DNA of 64,000 nucleotides, taken from NCBI GenBank assembly GCA_029978335.1, contig JAPOJQ010000003.1:1-64000 (forward strand). Direction: 5' to 3'. The notes below the pieces were generated by a model. The model saw nothing but the letters and a program-made list of their open reading frames with translations, was not told the origin of the DNA and made no database searches. This document shows, in pieces, positions 37,991 through 43,724 of the stretch; position 1 is the stretch's first letter, and every line of letters starts with the position of its first letter. The position numbers were made by a program, and so were the translations under genes. This DNA comes from Actinomycetota bacterium. Its GTDB lineage: Bacteria; Actinomycetota; Acidimicrobiia; Acidimicrobiales; Ilumatobacteraceae.

Positions 37991-38764
37991 TCACAACTCG
38001 AAGAACAGTCCGTCACGCCATGGCAGCGTGAAGTTGAAGCCAGGACCACGGAAGAACGAACCGATCATCACCAGCACAGCCCAGAACATGAGGTGCACGG
38101 TCATGAGCGAGGTCGCAAACTTGCGATCCTCCGGCTTATTCGAAGGGTTCCGGTCGATGTACGGGGCAAAGATCAGCACGATGATGCCAACGCCTGGGAT
38201 GGTCACACCAGCGACCATCGGGTGGAACATGGTGAGCAACTCCTGCAAGCCGAGGAAGTACCACGGCGCCTTTGACGGGTTCGGCGTCTGGTTCGGGTTG
38301 GACAACTGCAGCAATGGAGCGTTCACCCATATCGAGAACAAGAAGAGGAACGCGAGACATGCGAGTGCCGCCACAAACTCTGCGGCCAACAGGTGTGGCC
38401 ACGTGTGGACCTTGTCAACCGGCGTGGCCTTGACCTCTTGAATTGAGCCCGACTTGACGACGGTCAACAGCCGCTGCGTGTGACCACCAGGACCAGCACC
38501 AACTGGCACCCCACCGCCAAGCGGCGCAGCAGCAACCGCCGCCGCAGCCTTCTCGGCGACGGCAACACCGCCGGCGCCAGCCTCATCGGCAGCGCCCTTT
38601 GAGCGAGCGGCCTTCGTGCGCTCCAACAGGTGCGCAGGAATGCGTGAGTCACCGCTCGACTCAGCGGCACCGCTCTCAGCGGCTGGCGCTGCCGCCGGCT
38701 CCGACGCCGACTTCTCGCGGGCGGCCTGGGCCCGCTTCAGGAGGTGTTCTGGAATCTCTGTCAT
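37991..38764 (-). CDS. petD: Cytochrome b C-terminal (subunit IV/PetD-type) protein with IPxHLL repeats
   Basis: A 257-residue protein. Residues 120-257 form the three-helix subunit IV domain of a split cytochrome b: PNPSKAPWYFLGLQELL and HPMVAGVTIPG. The usual PEWY Qo motif reads APWY (166-169). Residues 1-95 are a disordered Ala-rich cytoplasmic tail holding two copies of a short motif, IPEHLLKRAQAAREKSA (4-20) and IPAHLLERTKAARSKGA (42-58). The same motif begins the cytochrome c at 40674. A GAGG ribosome site lies upstream of the following Rieske gene. Confidence 0.93.
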   Translation of the reverse strand: MTEIPEHLLKRAQAAREKSASEPAAAPAAESGAAESSGDSRIPAHLLERTKAARSKGAADEAGAGGVAVAEKAAAAVAAAPLGGGVPVGAGPGGHTQRLLTVVKSGSIQEVKATPVDKVHTWPHLLAAEFVAALACLAFLFLFSIWVNAPLLQLSNPNQTPNPSKAPWYFLGLQELLTMFHPMVAGVTIPGVGIIVLIFAPYIDRNPSNKPEDRKFATSLMTVHLMFWAVLVMIGSFFRGPGFNFTLPWRDGLFFEL

Positions 38765-38779
38765 GGGTTCAGCCTCCGA

Positions 38780-39565
38780 TCAGAGCGGGCCACTGATTCC
38801 GCCGTCCTTGCGGACACGCCAGAAGTGGATGGCCATGAAGATGACGATGATGAACGGGAAGAAGAGCACGTGGAGCACGTACCAACGCAACAGTGTTTCG
38901 GAGCCGATTTCGGCTCCGCCCAGCAACACGAATCTGACCTCCTGACCAAACACCGGCGTGTAGCCCATCATGTTGGTACCCACGGCCACGGCCCACATCG
39001 CCAACTGGTCCCACGGGAGCAGATAGCCGGTGAACGACAGCAGCAGGGTCAACGTCAGCAAGATCACACCGATGACCCAGTTGAACTCACGAGGTGGCTT
39101 GTAGGCACCGTGGTAGAAGACACGCGCCATGTGGAGGAACACCGACAGCACCATGAGGTGCGCTCCCCATCGGTGCATATTTCTCACCAAGAGTCCAAAC
39201 GTCACCGAGGTCTGCAAATTCGAGATGTCGTCCCATGCTGCGGTTGCTTCGGGGCGATAGAAGAACATCAAGAAGATGCCCGTCACCGTGAGCAAGATGA
39301 ACAAGAAGAAACTCAGACCACCAAGGCACAACGTGTAACTGACCTTGACCGCATGGCGCTTCACCTTCACCGGGTGCAAGTGGTAGAGCACCGAGTTCAT
39401 GATGACGTACGAACGGTTACGGGGGCTATCGGTGTAGCCCTTCCTGAAAATCGATCCCGGCCGGAAGATTCTGCTCCAGACCTGCGCCCCCTGCACGGAG
39501 TCGACTGTCTGTTGCACACGCTCTTTAGCGGTGGGACGCGGGGTCTCGTCAATGATCTTTGCCAT
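38780..39565 (-). CDS. petB: Cytochrome b6-type subunit of the bc complex (PetB-like)
   Basis: A 261-residue four-helix cytochrome b, ending RKDGGISGPL as in b6. Bis-His haem ligands: His131/His145 (NMHRWGAH ... FLHMAR, 14 apart) and His232/His247 (15 apart, the b6 spacing). Cys80 in YTLCLGGL aligns with the b6 Cys that covalently holds the extra c-type haem. LPWDQLAMWA is the b6-like Q-site segment. Together with the subunit IV gene this is a split b6/IV organisation, not the single QcrB usual in actinobacteria. Confidence 0.95.
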   Translation of the reverse strand: MAKIIDETPRPTAKERVQQTVDSVQGAQVWSRIFRPGSIFRKGYTDSPRNRSYVIMNSVLYHLHPVKVKRHAVKVSYTLCLGGLSFFLFILLTVTGIFLMFFYRPEATAAWDDISNLQTSVTFGLLVRNMHRWGAHLMVLSVFLHMARVFYHGAYKPPREFNWVIGVILLTLTLLLSFTGYLLPWDQLAMWAVAVGTNMMGYTPVFGQEVRFVLLGGAEIGSETLLRWYVLHVLFFPFIIVIFMAIHFWRVRKDGGISGPL

Positions 39566-39570
39566 AGGGG

Positions 39571-39984
39571 TCAGAACCTCATGCCGTAGGCGTAGCCATG
39601 GTTGTTGGTACGGGTATGGGAATCACCAGCTGCGGTCGCTTGTCCGACCTTGCCGAGAATGATCACACCGGTGGGGCACCGGTCAACACACAGTGCACAG
39701 CGGGTGCAGATGTCGTCGTCGATGATGAAGACCACATTGTCTGAGGGGTCCTCACCCGGCTTCTCGGTGCCGTCTGCCTCGACGATCGCGTTCGGCTGCA
39801 CCATGTGGATGCACTTCCACGGGCAGATGTCGACGCAGCCTTCGCACATGATGCACTCGGTCTGATCGATGTGGATGAACTGCTTCGGCTTGACCGCGCG
39901 CGTGAGGTAGTCGGCGTCGACCTCGACGAGCGTGTACTCGTCGGTGTACGGCATCAACGGGGGGTTGGCGTCGGTACGTGCCAT
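39571..39984 (-). CDS. 2[4Fe-4S] ferredoxin-like protein of the bc operon
   Basis: A 137-residue soluble protein with two complete cluster motifs, CIMCEGCVDICP (about 44-55) and CTRCALCVDRCP (about 94-105). About 40 residues precede the first motif and a Gly/His-rich tail follows the second. It lies 5 nt before petB and 3 nt after the 160-residue membrane protein, so it is made with the bc complex. It may be a peripheral subunit exchanging electrons with the low-potential side, or a carrier linking to the NuoEFG-less nuo1. Both are inferences. Confidence 0.88.
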   Translation of the reverse strand: MARTDANPPLMPYTDEYTLVEVDADYLTRAVKPKQFIHIDQTECIMCEGCVDICPWKCIHMVQPNAIVEADGTEKPGEDPSDNVVFIIDDDICTRCALCVDRCPTGVIILGKVGQATAAGDSHTRTNNHGYAYGMRF

Positions 39985-39987
39985 CGG

Positions 39988-40470
39988 TCAGGCCTTCTTC
40001 ACCAACGGACGTCCATACGAGCTGGTCTCGAGCGCCGGTGCCGACTCTTGGCCACGCTTCTGCCACCAGATCCAGAGGAATATCAGCAGACCGAAGTAAT
40101 AGGCATGGATCACCACGACGATGATGTCGCGGATTGCCTCGTACTGCATGGTGAACGGGAACCATCCGCCAAAGGCCTGCGGCTTCACGATGCCGCCAGG
40201 GCCGAAAATGATCTTCGTGCGGTCCCAACCGAGGTCCTTGTCAGCATGGTCGATCCACTGGTGCGGAACGATGCCGAATGCGAGAAACATCACGCCGAAT
40301 GAATAGGTAGCACCAACCATTGCTTCGCCCCATGACACGGGGGTGCCGATGGGGCGACGCTTGCCATAGGGAATCACGGCAAAGGCGAGGATGTTGGAGG
40401 CGATGAACGACACGAGAAAGGCCGTGTTCATTCCCGGCCACTCAAGAACGTTCCAGTTGAAGGCGATCAT
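39988..40470 (-). CDS. Unknown three-helix membrane protein, first gene of the bc/nuo2 operon
   Basis: A 160-residue protein not recognised. It has helices near 14-33 (FLVSFIASNILAFAVIP), 47-68 and 110-140 (AYYFGLLIFLWIWWQKR). His residues lie at membrane borders in GIVPHQWIDHADKDLG and VVIHAYYFG, possible cofactor ligands or quinone contacts. It is the promoter-proximal gene, so it is probably made in good amount with the ferredoxin and cytochrome b. A structural or anchoring subunit of the bc complex is a reasonable guess. Confidence 0.8.
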   Translation of the reverse strand: MIAFNWNVLEWPGMNTAFLVSFIASNILAFAVIPYGKRRPIGTPVSWGEAMVGATYSFGVMFLAFGIVPHQWIDHADKDLGWDRTKIIFGPGGIVKPQAFGGWFPFTMQYEAIRDIIVVVIHAYYFGLLIFLWIWWQKRGQESAPALETSSYGRPLVKKA

Positions 40471-40501
40471 CTCGCTCGCGCAGCCTTTCTCCGGCGGACA
40501 T

Positions 40502-40526
40502 GTCTGCGACGACTGTAGTCGCAGAC
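40502..40526. promoter_or_regulatory. Perfect 9-bp inverted repeat, candidate operator of the bc/nuo2 operon
   Basis: GTCTGCGAC-N7-GTCGCAGAC, an exact dyad in the 203-bp divergent region 40471-40673. On the minus strand the spacer and right edge contain TACAGT (40512-40517), a -10-like box about 41 nt before the operon start codon. A regulator binding here would cover that promoter. Formation of a 5' mRNA hairpin is the alternative. Confidence 0.5.
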
Positions 40527-40532
40527 CTCCCC

Positions 40533-40552
40533 CGACGAGCCATTCCTCGTCG
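40533..40552. promoter_or_regulatory. Second inverted repeat in the bc operon control region
   Basis: CGACGAG-N6-CTCGTCG, 6 bp from the first dyad and further upstream of the operon. Two different dyads in tandem suggest two binding sites or a hairpin pair. The rest of 40471-40673 shows a TATTCT at 40565-40570 and nothing else I can name. Confidence 0.35.
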
Positions 40553-40661
40553 ACAGGACGTTCCTATTCTGGCAGCAGGACACCACAACGACATCGGGTT
40601 GTGCGCAAGTTCCCCCACACATACCTCACCGAGGGATTCCCGAATGTGACACGCGAACGTC

Positions 40662-40667
40662 TATCGT
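40662..40667 (+). promoter_or_regulatory. Candidate -10 box of leaderless cytochrome c gene
   Basis: TATCGT followed by 6 nt and the GTG start of the monoheme cytochrome c. No Shine-Dalgarno is present. Confidence 0.45.
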
Positions 40668-40673
40668 GTCACC

Positions 40674-41498
40674 GTGACCGAGATCCCCGAACACCTCCTG
40701 AAGCGCAGCCGTGAACGCCGCTCCGCTCTCGGACAGGGTGACGGCGAGGCGGCAGGTGCTGCCCCCGCCGCGTCGACCCCGGCGACCACGACTCCAGCCG
40801 CGCCTGCTGCGGCCACCCCGTCAGGTCCTCCGACCCGAGCCGCTGCACCAACGCCTGCTGGGCCTCCCCCACCGAAGCCTGATTCGTTCGTGGTGTCTCG
40901 CTACAAGGATCGCAAGAAGGTTCCGTTCTGGGCGATGGGTGCGCTTGGACTGTTGCCGATCTGGATGTTCATGTACGTCCGCTCAGTGACGGCATCGGCT
41001 CAAGAAGCGACCGGACCGCTCGGCATGGGAGCCGAGGTCTACTCGAACTGCGCGAGCTGCCACGGCGGTAACGGCGGTGGCGGTGTTGGCTACCAATTTT
41101 CTGAGGGAGAGGTGCTCAAGACCTTCCCGCATATCGAAGACCAACTTCGCTACGTCCTCTATGGAACGGGCGCCTACAACGTGGCCGGTGTTGAGATCTA
41201 CGGCAATCCGGACCGCGAAGGTGGCCCCCACTTAGCCGGAGCTCGCGGCGCCATGCCGGGATTCGCAGGGTCGCTCACTGACTACGAAATTCTCGCTGTC
41301 GTGTGCCACGAGCGTTACGCCTTGGGCGGTGCCGATGGCGCAGGCGACTACGCCGAAGAATTCGAAACCTGGTGCTCGCCCGAATCGGAGATCTTTGTCG
41401 AACTCGAAGGCGGCGCCATGCTGTCGACGATCCACGAGGCACACGACGGAGTGCTCACCATCGGTGACGGGCCCGCTGCGGGCTCGGCCGCCGACTGA
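40674..41498 (+). CDS. Membrane-anchored monoheme cytochrome c with N-terminal IPEHLL motif
   Basis: A 274-residue protein. Residues 1-20 (IPEHLLKRS...) match the N-terminus of the PetD-type protein almost exactly. A Pro/Ala-rich linker runs to about 70, one helix at 85-103 anchors the protein, and an exported cytochrome c domain follows with CASCH (126-130) and a likely Met ligand in GAMPGFAG. It is divergent from the bc operon, sharing its control region, so it is a probable electron carrier for that complex. The GTG start has a TANNNT box 6 nt upstream. Confidence 0.92.
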   Translation: MTEIPEHLLKRSRERRSALGQGDGEAAGAAPAASTPATTTPAAPAAATPSGPPTRAAAPTPAGPPPPKPDSFVVSRYKDRKKVPFWAMGALGLLPIWMFMYVRSVTASAQEATGPLGMGAEVYSNCASCHGGNGGGGVGYQFSEGEVLKTFPHIEDQLRYVLYGTGAYNVAGVEIYGNPDREGGPHLAGARGAMPGFAGSLTDYEILAVVCHERYALGGADGAGDYAEEFETWCSPESEIFVELEGGAMLSTIHEAHDGVLTIGDGPAAGSAAD

Positions 41499-41510
41499 GT
41501 CACGAGCGAC

Positions 41511-42623
41511 ATGACCTTCGACGCCCTCGTCGTCGGAGGAGGTCCCGCCGGATGTGCGGCCGCCATCGTGATGGCTCGCTCTGGGCACCGAGTCGCGCTC
41601 ATCGAGCGCAGTGCCCGCGACCTCCGGCATCCGTGGGCGGCGCTCGCTACAGGCGCTGCGCTGCGACAGTTCCGACTGCTCGATGTCGAGCCGACTGGAC
41701 ACCACATCAGTCAGCTACGCGTCAGCACCCATTCGACGTCGCTGCTTCGATCGCTCAACGACGAAACCTTGACCGTCATTCGACGTCCCGAGGTCGACCA
41801 TCAGTTGCTCGCCATCGCTGAGGACCTCGGGGTTCACGTGTTGCTCGGGCACGAGGCGACACGACCGACGATTGAGCGCGGGTTCCTGAGAGGCGCCGCG
41901 GTCGTTCACGACGGCAGTGAGCGACATCTCAGCGCTGAATATGTGGTGATCGCGGATGGTGCCAACAGCACGTTTGGTCGCGCACTCGGCACACACCGTC
42001 GACGCGATCTTCCCTACCTCACCTGCGCAAGCGCCACGTGGGATACACCGCTGAGTCGAGTCGTCGAATGCGAAGTCATCGTCGGTCTGCGCCGAGCGGA
42101 CGACGAGGTGATGCCGGGCCATGGTTGGGTCGCTCCCGACGGACACGGTTCCGCAACCATCACCGTGGTCATTCCATCGACGGCTCGCGATGCGAGCGCT
42201 GTGAACCCGCTGGCCGTGCTTGATGCCACAGCGCGTTCGGTCGCGCAACGCTGGTCGCTCGACCCCGACCGCCCGAGCGTCGAACCTCGGACGTTGCGGC
42301 TACCCGTCGGACGTTCGGTGAGCCCGATCGTTGGACCAACCTTTGTGGTCGTCGGCGACGCTGCGGCGACCACCGACCCCTTCAGCGCGCTTGGACTCGG
42401 ACCGGCGCTCGCCAGCGGCACTATGGCCGGCGAGCGGGTGTCATCAGCGATCGCCACCGGAGCGTCCGCTCCGCTGCAGTCCTATCCCGACGATCTTGCC
42501 CAACTCATGGGAAGCAATCATCGACGGGCGGCTGTTGCGTTGCAGATCACGGGCCGAGAGATCGGTCATGCAGCGACGGTTGCTGCACTCAAGCTCATCG
42601 CTGCAGCGTCACGCAGTCGGTGA
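41511..42623 (+). CDS. FAD-dependent oxidoreductase of the geranylgeranyl reductase family (MenJ-like?)
   Basis: A 370-residue flavoprotein. The dinucleotide loop VVGGGPAGCAAAIV is at 7-20, the mid-domain YVVIADGANS at about 143-152, and the second FAD motif VVGDAAATTDPFSALGLG near 283-300. The family saturates isoprenoid double bonds or hydroxylates aromatic rings. The next gene, convergent, makes polyprenyl diphosphate, and mycobacterial MenJ of this family reduces the menaquinone side chain; that role is therefore plausible here but not proved. It is 12 nt after the cytochrome c gene and probably co-transcribed with it. Confidence 0.8.
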   Translation: MTFDALVVGGGPAGCAAAIVMARSGHRVALIERSARDLRHPWAALATGAALRQFRLLDVEPTGHHISQLRVSTHSTSLLRSLNDETLTVIRRPEVDHQLLAIAEDLGVHVLLGHEATRPTIERGFLRGAAVVHDGSERHLSAEYVVIADGANSTFGRALGTHRRRDLPYLTCASATWDTPLSRVVECEVIVGLRRADDEVMPGHGWVAPDGHGSATITVVIPSTARDASAVNPLAVLDATARSVAQRWSLDPDRPSVEPRTLRLPVGRSVSPIVGPTFVVVGDAAATTDPFSALGLGPALASGTMAGERVSSAIATGASAPLQSYPDDLAQLMGSNHRRAAVALQITGREIGHAATVAALKLIAAASRSR

Positions 42624-43607
42624 CAGCACCGTTGCCAACAGTTCAGCCGGCGCCGAGCGCATCGCATCCAAAGCCGGTGAGTCGCCAAGGCCATCGAGCG
42701 CGGCAACCGCAGTTGACACAAAGCCCGATGCCACCTCAAGCGTGGCGTCAATACCCCCGCCAGCGCGCACGAGCGACAGCGCCGTCATCCTCTGATCCTC
42801 GTCAAGGGGACCACCGAGCATCGATCGCAACCGATCGGCGTCACCATCGCCAGCAACCATCGCCTGGATGACCGGCAACGTGTAGACCCCGACCTGCATG
42901 TCGTGCCCTGCTGGCTTACCGAGGGCACCATCGGTCGACGTCAGATCGAGCACGTCGTCAACGATCTGGAACAACATGCCGAACGCATCGCCGAATACCG
43001 TCAGTGCTTCGATCGTCGACCGATCCACCTCGGCAACGATGCCTCCCACCCGGGCCGACGTGGCGTACAACGATGCCGTCTTGCCTCGGATCGAGGAGAG
43101 ATAACTCTCCTCAGTTCTGGCGATGTCATAGGTGAAGCGAAGCTCTTCAATCTGACCTTCGCAGAGCCAACCGATCGTTCTGGCGAGCAACCCCGCCACT
43201 TCGGTGCCCAAGCCGGCAGCGATCTCAGAGGCACGCGCCAACAAGAAATCCCCAGCGAGGATTGCTTGCAGATTGCCCCACTTGGCGTTGACGGTTTCGA
43301 CTCCACGACGAGTCGGCGACTCATCCATCACATCATCGTGATACAGCGACCCAAGGTGCACGAGTTCGCAGGCAACGCCACCCATCACCACATCATCGGT
43401 CACGCCAACCGGACCATCGGGATGCTCAATCGCCCCCGATACCACCGTCAACACCGGTCGAAGGCGCTTGCCTCCAGCCACGATTAAGTGAGAGGCCAGT
43501 TCGGTCAGGTGATCGTCCGAAGTACGAACCGCTCCCAACATGGCGTCTTCGATGCGCTGCCGACCATCGCCGAGCACGGCGAGCAAGGGGGATGGACGAG
43601 CGGACAC
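42609..43607 (-). CDS. Polyprenyl diphosphate synthase (menaquinone side chain type)
   Basis: A 332-residue trans-prenyltransferase. First Asp-rich motif HDDVMDES is near 90-97, the second is FQIVDDVLD near 213-221, and GGKRLRP and GKTASLY are present. The residues before the first Asp motif are small enough for a long product, as in hepta- to nonaprenyl synthases used for menaquinone. GTG start at 43605-43607 with TAGCCT 6 nt upstream. Its 3' end overlaps the convergent flavoprotein gene by 15 bp. Confidence 0.92.
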   Translation of the reverse strand: MSARPSPLLAVLGDGRQRIEDAMLGAVRTSDDHLTELASHLIVAGGKRLRPVLTVVSGAIEHPDGPVGVTDDVVMGGVACELVHLGSLYHDDVMDESPTRRGVETVNAKWGNLQAILAGDFLLARASEIAAGLGTEVAGLLARTIGWLCEGQIEELRFTYDIARTEESYLSSIRGKTASLYATSARVGGIVAEVDRSTIEALTVFGDAFGMLFQIVDDVLDLTSTDGALGKPAGHDMQVGVYTLPVIQAMVAGDGDADRLRSMLGGPLDEDQRMTALSLVRAGGGIDATLEVASGFVSTAVAALDGLGDSPALDAMRSAPAELLATVLSPTA

Positions 43608-43627
43608 GTTCGCAGGCTAGGCCGAAC
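43608..43627. promoter_or_regulatory. Dyad GTTCG-N10-CGAAC over the polyprenyl synthase promoter, upstream of clpC
   Basis: A 5-bp inverted repeat with 10-bp spacer that encloses TAGCCT (minus strand, 43614-43619), the -10-like box 6 nt before the GTG of the polyprenyl synthase. The GTTCG half-site recalls ClgR sites that control clp genes in actinobacteria, but the match is short and clpC starts about 100 bp away. Confidence 0.3.
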
Positions 43628-43682
43628 AAACGTCGGGCGCGAACACCTGCGGATGCGTCAGGCGCGGCGACGATGCCACCGG

Positions 43683-43688
43683 TAGGCT
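43683..43688 (+). promoter_or_regulatory. Candidate -10 box of clpC
   Basis: TAGGCT about 36 nt before the clpC ATG, which itself has a good ribosome site (GGAAAGG). Unlike its neighbours clpC appears to have a normal leader. No CIRCE element is seen. Confidence 0.3.
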
Positions 43689-43724
43689 CACAGCACTACT
43701 CGCCATCGCATGGAAAGGCGACTC

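Noticed and set aside
41511..42623. Firm naming of the flavoprotein as MenJ
   Set aside because: Only family-level motifs are visible; related enzymes include halogenases and hydroxylases, so the name is kept as a possibility.
43710..43724. Upstream ATG as the clpC start
   Set aside because: It lies on the ribosome-binding sequence; GGAAAGG is well spaced for the ATG at 43725, which gives the canonical [10 protein letters not shown] start.
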